Assembly (NCBI RefSeq): GCF_002836945.1 | Contig: NZ_NIJM01000034.1 | Coordinates: 1-43,476 of the forward strand | Length of the DNA stretch: 43,476 nucleotides | Source: Shewanella chilikensis | Lineage (GTDB): Bacteria; Pseudomonadota; Gammaproteobacteria; Enterobacterales; Shewanellaceae | Direction: 5' to 3' | In this document: piece after piece, positions 1 through 8,056 of the stretch | Layout: each line of letters starts with the position of its first letter | How positions within the stretch are numbered: the stretch's first letter is position 1 | Position numbers and translations under genes: made by a program | Notes under the pieces: model-generated | Seen by the model: the letters and a program-made list of their open reading frames with translations, nothing else | What the model was told of the DNA's origin: nothing | The model's database searches: none

Positions 1-76
1 TGATGGGAAACGGGATAGAGCCTATCCACGTGCGTTAAAAATGAGTAAAAACAAGTATCCCATTAAGCCTAAGAAA

Positions 77-105
77 AATGCCGTTCACACTAAGTGAACG
101 GCATT
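77..105 (-). terminator. Rho-independent terminator of ilvE
   Basis: A perfect 12-bp inverted repeat (arms 77-88 and 94-105, 5-nt loop) lies about 45 bp past the ilvE stop. Read on the minus strand it is followed directly by a T run. This is a standard intrinsic terminator in position for ilvE. Confidence 0.85.
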
Positions 106-148
106 AGCTCAAATGGCCGCGTTTTTGATTAATAGTGGGGTTATTGGC

Positions 149-1240
149 TTATGCCTTTTCCAGCCTGGGCACTTTGCAGACCCAGCCTTGTGGGCCTTGT
201 CTGTGCCCTTTCTGGATTTCGGTGAAGACCTTATAGATGCGGCTGACATGTTCACCCACCTTACCGTCACCAACGGTGACCACCCGGCCATCTTCAAAAA
301 TGTAGGAGCCGACCGGAGAAACCACGGCTGCTGTGCCGAAACCACCGGCTTCGATAATCTCACCCGACTCGACACCGGCGATAAAATCATCCAGTTTCAC
401 TTGCTCCTGGCGGACATCACAGCCAAGCAGTGGCGCCAGCTCAATAATAGACTGAGAGGTGATCGACTTGAGAATGGTATCGGTAAACTCAGGGATGATT
501 ACTGTGCCATCCTTGAGAATATGGAAGTGGTTCATCGCCCCGGCTTCTTCGATATATTCATTGGTCGAGTCCAGGTACAGCACCTGGGAAGCACCGTGAG
601 CCGCAGCCGCCTTACCGGCACGCAGGGAAGCGGCATAGTTGCCGGCGGCCTTGGAGGCACCGGTACCACCGGATACCGCGCGGTGGAATTCTTTACTGAT
701 CAGCAGGCGAATGGCGTTGAGGCTCTCACCATAGTAGGCACCGCTGGGGCTCATCACCACACAGAAGGTGTAGCGGTTAGCCGGGCTGACTGACAATCTG
801 TCTTCGGTGGCAAAAATAAAGGGCCGGATATAGAGGCAAGCCCCTTCCAGCATAGGGAACCAGAGACGGTCGACATCGATAAGAGCGTTGATCGCCTTAA
901 GCTGCATGGCTTCATCAATGTTGGGAATACAGACGATATCGGCAGAGCGGTTCATGCGTTCGGCATTCTTGTTGAGACGGAAGGTATAAATCTCCCCATC
1001 TTCATGCATAAAGGCCTTGGCGCCTTCAAAAATACTCTGACCATAATGCAGCGCCATCGCGCCGGGAGCCATCTCAAACGGACCATAGGGGACAATGCGG
1101 GGATCCCGCCACTCGCCATCATAATAATCCATCATGAACATATGGTCGGTGCGCAGACGACCAAAGCCAACATTACCTTCAGGACAAAACTGCTCTGAGC
1201 GACGCTCTGCGGCGGGCTTTAACTGATACTTGATTTCCAT
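149..1240 (-). CDS. ilvE: Branched-chain amino acid aminotransferase, type II (IlvE)
   Basis: PLP-dependent transaminase for the last step of valine, leucine and isoleucine synthesis and the first step of their breakdown, with 2-oxoglutarate/glutamate as partner; cytoplasmic. The 363-residue length and the region GGTGASKAAGNYAAS match class II (eukaryote-like) BCATs rather than the roughly 309-residue enteric IlvE; the PLP lysine should be K197. FEGAKAF near residues 71-77 and the ATEDR segment near 144-148 also fit the family. The ATG at 1240 follows a GGTGG-type ribosome site. It is a single-gene unit with its own promoter (1269-1297) and terminator (77-105). It lies 21 kb from the ilvGMDA operon of this window, which has no ilvE, so it probably completes that pathway. 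Family call is firm; position numbers are counted by eye. Confidence 0.93.
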   Translation of the reverse strand: MEIKYQLKPAAERRSEQFCPEGNVGFGRLRTDHMFMMDYYDGEWRDPRIVPYGPFEMAPGAMALHYGQSIFEGAKAFMHEDGEIYTFRLNKNAERMNRSADIVCIPNIDEAMQLKAINALIDVDRLWFPMLEGACLYIRPFIFATEDRLSVSPANRYTFCVVMSPSGAYYGESLNAIRLLISKEFHRAVSGGTGASKAAGNYAASLRAGKAAAAHGASQVLYLDSTNEYIEEAGAMNHFHILKDGTVIIPEFTDTILKSITSQSIIELAPLLGCDVRQEQVKLDDFIAGVESGEIIEAGGFGTAAVVSPVGSYIFEDGRVVTVGDGKVGEHVSRIYKVFTEIQKGHRQGPQGWVCKVPRLEKA

Positions 1241-1268
1241 TGCTTACCACCTTGACTATTGTTCAAGC

Positions 1269-1297
1269 AGACTAGGGAGCACCCGGAATAATGTCAA
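1269..1297 (-). promoter_or_regulatory. Sigma-70 promoter of ilvE
   Basis: On the minus strand a perfect -35 TTGACA (1292-1297) and a -10 TAGTCT (1269-1274) are separated by 17 bp, about 30 bp upstream of the ilvE ATG. The -10 keeps the conserved first, second and last bases. The promoter shows that ilvE can be transcribed apart from the hydrolase gene upstream. Confidence 0.6.
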
Positions 1298-1367
1298 GAG
1301 GACCAAGGTCTGCGGCCAATCAGAGTTCTGTAAAAATTACTGTAAAAAGTAAGGTAAAATTTTGCCA

Positions 1368-2726
1368 TCAAATATCGACCAACTCCCCCTGAGGTGGTAA
1401 GTGGGAAAAATCACCGCCCTCTTCCGAGCTAACCAGAGTAAATAGCCCTGCATCCCTGTGCCGCTTAAGTAAGAGATCCACTTCCAAAGTAGCGTCCTCC
1501 TTCAACAGCCTGAATACCGCGCCGGCATCTGACTGGAACTCAGCAGCACGATAATAACAGCCGCCATCATCAGGGCGTGGCACCAGCTTAAAGCCGATTT
1601 TCCCTTGAGGCAGGGTCTGCATCTTGGCGGCATCCAGATACAGGGTCAGGCAGTTGCGGCTCAGCTGATTGCGCTGTTTATCCTGCATAAAGCCCTTAGG
1701 TAAAATACCCGGCAGATATTGCTCACCACTGAGCAGATAAAAATCAAAATCCTCTATGGCGGCGCCGGTATCGTCCCACACCCGAATCACCAGCATGGTG
1801 TAACGCTTCTTGGTGGTCCGGCTTTGGATTTGCCGCGTAAGCTCCTGACAGGCACGGCGGTAAGCCTCTACCGAGTCGACCTTCAACCAATTCAGAATCG
1901 CCTGCACTACCGGCTTGTTGGCAGCGTTTCTTCGGCTGACCGAGCGCATGATCCCCATTTTCTCTTTGCTGTGGCTAGCCTTGGGAATAATGCCGAAGCC
2001 ACTGACAGGGGCCTGAATGAAACTTTCCGGCGCCAGCTTGGCCACGCAGGCACCATCAAAGCTGTCACATTCCTGAGCATGCTCCACCAATTGCAACCGA
2101 GCATAATTCATATTTGCCGCGGCGACCCGCACGACACCATCCGAGCCCGGCTCGGCGGTATAGGAGTTGAGATAGTCATAGAGGGAAGTATCTATGCTCT
2201 CGCCGGTCAGCACCAAGGGCCAAAGCCGAGCAGCTTCAAAATCATAATTAAGCCAGGCTTGACTTAAAGAGGCCTGTCCCAGGCTGCCCAACTCCAACCA
2301 GTCAAGGATCTTCTGCCCTGGTTCCAATCCATCGAACCAGGCCTTAATCCTAGCAAGGCGCGACTTGCCAAGCTGTGCCAAGGCAGAGCCGTGGTTGGCC
2401 GGTGCCAGCATGATCATATGAGTCACGGGACAAGCCGCCAGCTTTTGGGCTCCGAAGAAAGTCTCCAACCAACAGCGCACAACCGCGGCGCCGGTACTGT
2501 GGGTAATCACCGCGAAAGGCTCATCCCCCAGCACTTCACGTCTGGCAGCCTCGAAAGCCAGCGCAACGTCCTCCAGCTTCACCTGATCCTGAAAACTGAT
2601 GTAACGCCCCAAGTGCAGATGACTCACTTGGAGCTCAGTGTCTGCCAGCTTGGCCAATGCCTGTGGCAAATAGCCGTAGGTCTCTGTGGACGTCACACTC
2701 CAGCCGTGTACAAATACCAGTCGCAT
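1368..2726 (-). CDS. Alpha/beta hydrolase, lipase/esterase-like
   Basis: Predicted alpha/beta-hydrolase of 452 residues without a signal peptide. The N-terminus MRLVFVHGWS gives the HG oxyanion-hole motif (residues 7-8) straight after the first strand, and the nucleophile elbow is ITHSTGAA with the serine near residue 77. The elbow reads T-H-S-T-G instead of the usual G-x-S-x-G. A segment reading LAPANHGSALA near residue 110 resembles lipase/PGAP1-like proteins. The last 150 residues form an extra domain that I do not recognise. The ATG at 2726 follows an AGGGAAAAGGG ribosome site. Substrate is unknown; phospholipase or esterase activity is inference from the fold. It points the same way as ilvE, but the 127-bp gap holds the ilvE promoter. 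Confidence 0.65.
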   Translation of the reverse strand: MRLVFVHGWSVTSTETYGYLPQALAKLADTELQVSHLHLGRYISFQDQVKLEDVALAFEAARREVLGDEPFAVITHSTGAAVVRCWLETFFGAQKLAACPVTHMIMLAPANHGSALAQLGKSRLARIKAWFDGLEPGQKILDWLELGSLGQASLSQAWLNYDFEAARLWPLVLTGESIDTSLYDYLNSYTAEPGSDGVVRVAAANMNYARLQLVEHAQECDSFDGACVAKLAPESFIQAPVSGFGIIPKASHSKEKMGIMRSVSRRNAANKPVVQAILNWLKVDSVEAYRRACQELTRQIQSRTTKKRYTMLVIRVWDDTGAAIEDFDFYLLSGEQYLPGILPKGFMQDKQRNQLSRNCLTLYLDAAKMQTLPQGKIGFKLVPRPDDGGCYYRAAEFQSDAGAVFRLLKEDATLEVDLLLKRHRDAGLFTLVSSEEGGDFSHLPPQGELVDI

Positions 2727-2961
2727 CCCTTTTCCCTCAGGTTAATAGTTCCATTCCAAACCACAACCCCATCACGGGCTATCAACAATTGCCATTTCTA
2801 ACATCAAGTTTTTTAACACAAAAAATCAACTTATACGATAAAAAGTCCCTTCCGGCTCTCATTCAGCCAAAGTTCAGCAAAACGGCCCTAACCTGCCGAT
2901 GAACACAAGTTGACCCGGCTTAAAACAGCCATCCGGACTTTCCCGGATCAAGGAGTAAATT

Positions 2962-3516
2962 ATGAAAATTCAATCTCTAATACTGGCTTCCGCTGCGGCT
3001 CTCGCTTTCTCAGCCCCTTCCTTTGCCGCAGACTGGTTTGTCGGCGGTGGTGTCGGCGCGCAGCAAAACGACTACTCCCACAAACCCATTGATGGCGGCA
3101 AGTTCAGCGATGATGATCGCAACGCTGTCTACATGGTGCGCGGTGGTGCCTTCCTGACACCGAACCAACGCCTATACGCCACTTATAGCTACAACAGCGA
3201 TGACTTCGCCAAGCAGCAGATGGGGCTGGTTTCCTATGACTATCTGGTAGGTTTGGATCAGGACCACAAGCTGAACTGGTTTGTCGGTGCCAGCGCCGGT
3301 ATTAACCACACTTCACCGGACAGCGGCGCCCTGGGATCAGATAATAATTTTGTCTGGGGTGGTCAGACAGGTCTTGTGTATAAGCTGAGCGACAATCTCA
3401 ATACCGAGATAGGTTATAGCTACCTGAAGCAGGACTATGACAACAAGATAGACACAGGTAAATATGCGCTGGACAACACCCAGCAACTGTACCTGAGCGT
3501 AGACTACCGCTTCTAA
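2962..3516 (+). CDS. Outer-membrane beta-barrel protein
   Basis: Small exported protein of 184 residues. It has a clear Sec signal peptide (hydrophobic core, cleavage expected after APSFA, near residue 22), then alternating beta strands such as WFVGGGVGA, LYATYSYN, WFVGASAGI and TEIGYSYL, and ends YLSVDYRF. The C-terminal phenylalanine is the recognition signal for the BAM outer-membrane assembly machinery. Size and pattern suggest an eight-stranded OmpA/OmpX-like barrel (PF13505-like); the ligand or role is unknown. AAGGAG precedes the ATG at the right distance. A short hairpin (ATCCGG 2931-2936 with CCGGAT 2943-2948) sits just before the ribosome site. It is monocistronic. Confidence 0.75.
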   Translation: MKIQSLILASAAALAFSAPSFAADWFVGGGVGAQQNDYSHKPIDGGKFSDDDRNAVYMVRGGAFLTPNQRLYATYSYNSDDFAKQQMGLVSYDYLVGLDQDHKLNWFVGASAGINHTSPDSGALGSDNNFVWGGQTGLVYKLSDNLNTEIGYSYLKQDYDNKIDTGKYALDNTQQLYLSVDYRF

Positions 3517-3856
3517 TGACATCCCAGGTCTCTAAAGTTGCATTGATTCAAAAGTGCATTTAGTTGACCATTGGAACATGAGATTATCTGGCGAACAGGC
3601 ATGCCGAATCTTATGACTTTGTTTAACACCTTGACGCCAGCCAACGCTTCAACGACTTGCCTGTAATAGCCTCGTGAGCGGGACCTGGCGTCAATGAGTT
3701 ATTTATAACGATACCCAGTGGTCTCTGGCAAGGAACGCCTATGGAAGTTATTCATCCATTCCCACTGTTTACAAAGGATTTGTGCTTCTGCAGCAAGCCT
3801 TGCATTCAATTTTATGAGCCGGCGCAGAGTACGCATGAGGCTTGTTCACACCGTCC
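3517..3856. other. Gene-free region with inverted repeat and repeat-family copy
   Basis: A 340-bp gap between the convergent barrel-protein and araC genes, with no convincing ORF. It holds a perfect 10-bp inverted repeat, TTGACGCCAG (3631-3640) and CTGGCGTCAA (3685-3694), with 44 bp between. At its right end it holds a 39-bp copy of a dispersed repeat (3818-3856). The middle resembles, loosely, the rest of the copy downstream of ilvY. No clear terminator with a T run was seen. Confidence 0.6.
3818..3856 (+). repeat. Dispersed repeat copy, next to araC stop
   Basis: These 39 bp match the reverse complement of 29290-29328 at about 33 of 39 positions by eye, with core words GCAGAG, ACGCATG and CTTGTTC shared. 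The copy abuts the araC stop codon, as the other copy lies just after the ilvY stop, in the same orientation relative to the gene. Confidence 0.6.
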
Positions 3857-4633
3857 TTAATTGATTGAATTCTGAATAAAGCTCAAAGGCGTTTGGCCCG
3901 TCTGCTTTTTAAAAAACGCAATAAAGGCGCTGTCGGAAGAAAACGCCAGCTTGTGGGCCACCTCGCTGACTGTTCTGGCACCGGATAGGAGTTCTACGGC
4001 CTTCAAAAGGCGCCACTGTTGGCGCCATTGCTGATAAGTCATACCGGTTTCAGCCTTGAATAACCGGGTGACTGTCTTGGTACTGGCGCCGACACTGCTG
4101 GCAAGCCTGCGTATATCCGGCGCGAGAAACTCTTCCTTGATAAGCTGCTGGCGGAATCGGCGAAACCTGCGATCCCGTGGCAGTGGCAGCTGAAATGAAT
4201 GTTTCTTGGCGGCATAAAACTCTTCCCAAAATAACGCACTGCTATTGGCCATATTCTGCTCCGGCGTGTCCCAAGGCCACAGTGCCATTTTGTCTATCAA
4301 GGCTTTCAAGAGGGCGTTGACCTCTATCATGCGAAGCTCAGCCGGAGTGTTGAACCTGGCACAATCAAAATACAAAGAGCGATAGGCCACCACATTGGTC
4401 ATTACCGCGCGGTGCGAAATACGGGGCGGGATCCACACGGCTTTGGTGGGTGGCAAGATGCAGATGGCATTCTCCAATGCAAAGCTCATGCAGCCGTGGG
4501 GGGCATAAAGCAGTTGCCCTTTATGGTGTTGGTGCATGCCCGAATCGTGCTGGCCAACATCGGCCGCAATGCCGATAACACTGGCTGGAAAGGTATCCGC
4601 ATCGAACTCAGTTTCCTGCTCAATAATCGCCAT
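3857..4633 (-). CDS. AraC-family transcriptional regulator
   Basis: A 258-residue AraC/XylS regulator. The N-terminal half (about 15-110) is a cupin-like sensing domain with HHKGQLLYAP and ILPPTKAVWIPP. The C-terminal 95 residues carry the double helix-turn-helix, with APDIRRLASSVGASTKTVTR as the first and VSEVAHKLAFSSDSAFIAFF as the second, ending in the typical GQTPLSF. It is transcribed away from the MFS gene at 4788 across 154 bp, the usual layout for an AraC regulator and the exporter it controls; that regulatory link is inference. AGGGAC precedes the ATG. Ligand unknown. Confidence 0.88.
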   Translation of the reverse strand: MAIIEQETEFDADTFPASVIGIAADVGQHDSGMHQHHKGQLLYAPHGCMSFALENAICILPPTKAVWIPPRISHRAVMTNVVAYRSLYFDCARFNTPAELRMIEVNALLKALIDKMALWPWDTPEQNMANSSALFWEEFYAAKKHSFQLPLPRDRRFRRFRQQLIKEEFLAPDIRRLASSVGASTKTVTRLFKAETGMTYQQWRQQWRLLKAVELLSGARTVSEVAHKLAFSSDSAFIAFFKKQTGQTPLSFIQNSIN

Positions 4634-4787
4634 GACGTCCCTATTTTGATGTTTCTTGTCTTTATGTCGTTAACGTGCCGTTTCATCACGAGTATACACT
4701 GCGCGCCGACTCGGAAAAGCGCGGTTCAAGCCTGCATAGAGGAACAGGGCTTGTTCGCAGCTTGCTTGATTGTGATAAGGATAAGAG

Positions 4788-5903
4788 ATGAAAACCAAAC
4801 CTTCGCTATGGTTGATGCTGGCGCTACTAATGTTCCCGCAAATAGTGGAAACCATTTACAGCCCGGCCCTGGGGGCTATTTCGCAGACATTTGCCGTGTC
4901 CTACCCTCAGGCGGCGCAAACCCTATCGGTTTATTTTTTGGCTTTCGCTTTGGGCGTGGCAGTGTGGGGCATAGTGGCCGACAGTTGCGGCCGTCGCCAG
5001 GCCATGTTGCTGGGACTCTTTATCTATGGCGTCGCAGCCTGGGTGGCCATGTCAACAACCAGCTTCGCCGTGCTGATGGCCGCCAGAGCCTGCAGCGCTT
5101 TTGGTATTGCTGTCGGCTCAATCGTCACCCAAACCATGCTGCGTGACGCCTTCAGCGGTGAAGAGTTGGCGAAAGTGTTCAGTGTGATGGGACTTGGGAT
5201 TGCCATCAGCCCTGTTATCGGCATGTTTTCCGGTGGCCAATTGGTCAAGGTGGGTGGTCATCATGCGGTGTTTTTAGCTTTGTTTATTATGGCCTTGGGT
5301 TTATTCGCCTATTGTTTTATCAGGTTGCCGGAAACCCAAACCAGCAGGCAGAATTTGCAACTGTTCGCCTTGAGTAAACGTATGCTCGGTGACAGGCAAA
5401 TCTGGCAATCTGCGCTCTTGGTCACTGCCTATAACGTCGCCCTGTTTTCTTACTACCAACTCGGTGGATTCAACTTTGCCAGGCTTGGGTTCACGCCGGA
5501 ACAGTTTGGTTACAGCGGCTTAATCCTTGGCCTGGGCTCACAGGTCGGCAGCTACAGCAATAAACGCTTGATCTCCAAGGGAGTCTCTCAAGGCAAACTC
5601 TTGCAAGGCGCCGCTTTACTGCTGCTTCTGGGAGCCATAGGAGTACAACTTTCGCTGAACTCCATCGGGTTTCTGGCGCCTATGCTACTTGTGGTTATGG
5701 CATTCGGAATAGCGATCCCCAATGTGCTCAGCATGGCCTTGGCTCAGTACCGGCAGCAGGCCGGCAGCGCCGGAGCCCTGTTCGGCTTGATGTACTACTT
5801 ACTCATCGGCAGCGGCCTTGCTCTGGCAGGTGCGGTACAGCACTTGGGATGGGTACTGTTAGCCTGCGGCAGTATGGCGCTGTTGGTAAGCCGGGTTCGC
5901 TGA
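4788..5903 (+). CDS. MFS drug-resistance-type exporter, Bcr/CflA-like
   Basis: Inner-membrane major facilitator of 371 residues with about 12 hydrophobic helices. The cytoplasmic loop between helices 2 and 3 carries motif A as GIVADSCGRRQAMLLG (near residue 61). The N-terminal pattern with FPQIVETIYSPALGAIS resembles the Bcr/CflA/EmrD drug:H+ antiporters, which eject small drugs or metabolites. Motif C-like ISPVIGMFSGG is near residue 144. An AAGGATAAGAG ribosome site precedes the ATG. It is divergent from an AraC regulator, which probably controls it. Substrate cannot be read from sequence. Confidence 0.85.
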   Translation: MKTKPSLWLMLALLMFPQIVETIYSPALGAISQTFAVSYPQAAQTLSVYFLAFALGVAVWGIVADSCGRRQAMLLGLFIYGVAAWVAMSTTSFAVLMAARACSAFGIAVGSIVTQTMLRDAFSGEELAKVFSVMGLGIAISPVIGMFSGGQLVKVGGHHAVFLALFIMALGLFAYCFIRLPETQTSRQNLQLFALSKRMLGDRQIWQSALLVTAYNVALFSYYQLGGFNFARLGFTPEQFGYSGLILGLGSQVGSYSNKRLISKGVSQGKLLQGAALLLLLGAIGVQLSLNSIGFLAPMLLVVMAFGIAIPNVLSMALAQYRQQAGSAGALFGLMYYLLIGSGLALAGAVQHLGWVLLACGSMALLVSRVR

Positions 5904-6331
5904 TGAGCTTGCTGCAGTTGGCCACTGTTCAATGCAGAGTTTGCGCTATTAGGCCCTGTCTCCGGTCTTAGTGTTCATTTGCGGCGACCAGCTATTAGGT
6001 AGGAGTTAGAAATGACAAAGCCCCTTATTGAAGGGGCTTTGCTGGATTTTTGAACGTTTTTTTACAGCGCGAAACATTATTCTAGGTTCAGGAACTGCTT
6101 ATTGAGCAGCAGACTAGACCCTTTAAAAATCAATAAATTATAAAAATAAACCGTTCAAAAATGGCTACCTCCACCACCAAACAACCTACCACTAACCTAT
6201 GGCTTTTACTAAATCTTGGTAGCACTTCTTGGTTATGAGTACGGAAAAACAATGCCGTTTTCACTCTACAGTTGGGTTCAAAAATAACAGTTTCGGAAGG
6301 CTTGATCGAGTGAACTTTCAACACTACCGCA
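5904..6331. other. Gene-free left flank of accessory insert
   Basis: More than 400 bp without a supported gene between the MFS gene and the hip-like operon. It holds the hairpin at 6017-6040, then a stretch from about 6060 that becomes AT-rich, like the insert that follows. The left edge of the insert probably lies in 6040-6130, but I could not find a direct repeat matching the right side. A 71-codon minus-strand ORF here begins at TTG, has no ribosome site and no recognisable motif. Confidence 0.5.
6017..6040 (+). terminator. Hairpin after MFS gene, probable terminator
   Basis: Perfect 10-bp stem AAAGCCCCTT / AAGGGGCTTT with a 4-nt loop, about 115 bp past the MFS stop. The following T run is offset (GCTGGATTTTT), so termination may be partial. 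It also marks the end of core sequence before the AT-rich insert. Confidence 0.55.
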
Positions 6332-6400
6332 CTTATTGGATACAATAATAGCCATTTCTGGTTATTTTCCTATACAATGGATATAACTGTATCCAATAAG
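6332..6400 (+). promoter_or_regulatory. Inverted-repeat operator before hipB-like gene
   Basis: A perfect 13-bp inverted repeat, CTTATTGGATACA (6332-6344) and TGTATCCAATAAG (6388-6400), flanks the promoter region of the hip-like operon with 43 bp between. A further GGATA half-site (6379-6383) pairs with TATCC (6390-6394). A -10-like TATAAC (6382-6387) lies inside. E. coli HipB binds TATCC/GGATA half-sites, so autoregulation by the HipB-like protein is likely (family knowledge plus inference). Confidence 0.6.
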
Positions 6401-6409
6401 TCATTGCGG

Positions 6410-6700
6410 ATGAATTTTACCTTACTTGATGATACCGATGTAAGCCAAGCCTATGCGGCTTATTTACGTGAGTTACGGAAGCAGGCAAAGCTGTCACGAA
6501 CAGCACTGGCAGAGCGAAGCTGCGTCCCAGCGGCCACTATTAAGAAGTTTGAGCTGACTGGGCAAATTTCATTTCGTCAATTGCTGTTGCTTTGGCAGAC
6601 CCTCGACTCATTGGATAGGCTCTATCAGCTCACGCTACCAAGTAAAGAACGCGTTTCTACACCATCTAGCATTGATGAGGTGCTAAAAGATGAGTTTTAA
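6410..6700 (+). CDS. HipB-like Xre-family HTH regulator (antitoxin candidate)
   Basis: Small DNA-binding protein of 96 residues. A lambda-repressor-type helix-turn-helix spans about residues 18-60, with LRELRKQAKLSRTALAERSC and VPAATIKKFELTGQISFRQL. It lies immediately upstream of, and overlaps by 11 bp, a HipA-like kinase, as HipB antitoxins do. Start choice: an ATG at 6377 is in frame but has no ribosome site and sits inside the operator; the ATG at 6410 follows the operator, so it is preferred, though its ribosome site is weak. It probably represses its own operon through the inverted repeat at 6332-6400 and binds the HipA-like protein. The base composition is lower in GC than the neighbouring core genes. 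Confidence 0.75.
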   Translation: MNFTLLDDTDVSQAYAAYLRELRKQAKLSRTALAERSCVPAATIKKFELTGQISFRQLLLLWQTLDSLDRLYQLTLPSKERVSTPSSIDEVLKDEF

Positions 6701-8039
6701 ACCCATTCAAAAACTCACCATATCCCGTACGTTAAGCTCAGGTGAGCAGGTCACTGTAGGGGTTTTGGCTCAGAATCGACAAGGCGTTTTTTTTCAGTAT
6801 GCAGGCAGCTATTTGCAGCAGTTTGGCAATTTATCGCCTTTTACTATTCAGGCAAGCACACAAGTACAAGCCGCACCTAAACAGCCACACCAAGGTGTGC
6901 ATGGTGTATTCGGGGATTGTTTGCCCGATGGTTGGGGCATGCTGTTACAAGATCGTATTTTCCGGCAAAAAGGCATTCTGCCTAATCAATTAACAGCAAT
7001 GGATAGACTGGCTTTTGTCGGTGATAAAGGTATGGGAGCGCTCTCTTTTTCTCCGGTATCTGAGTTTTCAGCCACGACGCACGCTGACATTGATTTAGCA
7101 ACCTTGGGTTTAGAAGCACAAACACTGTTCGATTCTTCAATGTCAGATTATATGGACGACAACCAAGATGAGTTAGATGGGCATACTCAACACGTGTTGG
7201 CCGCATTAGTCGCCGGAGGTAGTTCGGGTGGTGCAAGACCAAAGGCGCAGATTTATACGCCTGCTGGGGAAACTCGGCATTGTCGAACCTTTGCACAGCC
7301 CGGTGATGAAGCTTGGTTGATTAAGTTTACCTCGAAGAATCTAGCGCTCGGACATGAAGAAGGTTTGTGCGAGGCGGTTTATTTACAAATGGCCGAGCAA
7401 GCAAAGTGCCAACCGCCAATTTGGCAACTTATTGAAGCGCCGCATACAAGCGGTGCGCCTGCGTGGTTAGCACTCAAGCGTTTTGATTATGTCGCTGAAC
7501 AGACCAATTTAGGCAGCAAGCGCAGTTCAGGCCGCTTGCATATGCACAGCGCCTGCGGATTGCTTGATGCAGACTTCCGAACGCCAAGTTTAGATTATAT
7601 TGATTTAATCAAAGCCAGCCGACAGCTGTGTAAATCTCCAGCCGCTGGGCAACTGCAATTTCGCCGTGCCATTTTTAACCTGCTGTCGTCTAACCAAGAC
7701 GATCACAGTAAAAACTGGGCTTTTTTGCAAACGGACGATGGCCAATGGAATCCTGCACCTTTTTACGATGTTACCTACAGCCCACATCCATTTAACGAAC
7801 ATGCCACTGCCTTTGGAGGTTATGGCAAAGCGCCACCGCTTAAGCTAATGCAAAAGCTGGCTGCCAGCGCAGGCTTTGCCAATTGGAATGAGGTGAGGCA
7901 AGTTATTGAAGAAGTCGCAGAAGCCATCAGTCAGTTTGCTCATCTAGCAAAGCAGCAAGGGGTAAGTAAAATCACAGTGTCTGCTATTACTCATACATTG
8001 AACCAGCGTAAACAAGAAAATGAAGCGCTTTTTCTATAA
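6690..8039 (+). CDS. HipA-like serine/threonine kinase (toxin candidate)
   Basis: A 449-residue HipA-family protein. The N-terminal subdomain (about 1-120) has the VFGDCLPDGWGMLLQDR signature of the HipA coupling domain. The kinase core shows a glycine/serine loop GGSSGGARPKA (176-186, equivalent to the autophosphorylated loop of HipA), a lysine in WLIKF (K212), the catalytic loop NQDDHSKNWAF (335-345, D338 as likely base) and metal-binding PAPFYDVTYS (D360). All key kinase residues seem present, so it is probably active. Known HipA toxins phosphorylate glutamyl-tRNA synthetase or other targets; the target here is unknown. Its ATG lies inside the end of the hipB-like gene, so translation is coupled. 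It is followed after 17 bp by the SEC-C gene. Confidence 0.88.
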   Translation: MSFKPIQKLTISRTLSSGEQVTVGVLAQNRQGVFFQYAGSYLQQFGNLSPFTIQASTQVQAAPKQPHQGVHGVFGDCLPDGWGMLLQDRIFRQKGILPNQLTAMDRLAFVGDKGMGALSFSPVSEFSATTHADIDLATLGLEAQTLFDSSMSDYMDDNQDELDGHTQHVLAALVAGGSSGGARPKAQIYTPAGETRHCRTFAQPGDEAWLIKFTSKNLALGHEEGLCEAVYLQMAEQAKCQPPIWQLIEAPHTSGAPAWLALKRFDYVAEQTNLGSKRSSGRLHMHSACGLLDADFRTPSLDYIDLIKASRQLCKSPAAGQLQFRRAIFNLLSSNQDDHSKNWAFLQTDDGQWNPAPFYDVTYSPHPFNEHATAFGGYGKAPPLKLMQKLAASAGFANWNEVRQVIEEVAEAISQFAHLAKQQGVSKITVSAITHTLNQRKQENEALFL

Positions 8040-8056
8040 TAATAAGAAGGGACAAC

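Noticed and set aside
1..76. Possible end of a gene entering from the left
   Set aside because: The first 76 bp have no clear coding frame or motif; too short to judge.
113..793. Plus-strand ORF of 226 codons over ilvE
   Set aside because: Antisense to ilvE and rich in residues typical of a reversed frame; it starts right beside the ilvE terminator.
3624..3705. Possible integron attC site around the 10-bp inverted repeat
   Set aside because: The outer boxes do not give a matching RYYYAAC/GTTRRRY pair, and there is no integron integrase or cassette array nearby.
6130..6345. Minus-strand ORF of 71 codons left of the hip-like operon
   Set aside because: TTG start, no ribosome site, no motif, and it overlaps the operator region.
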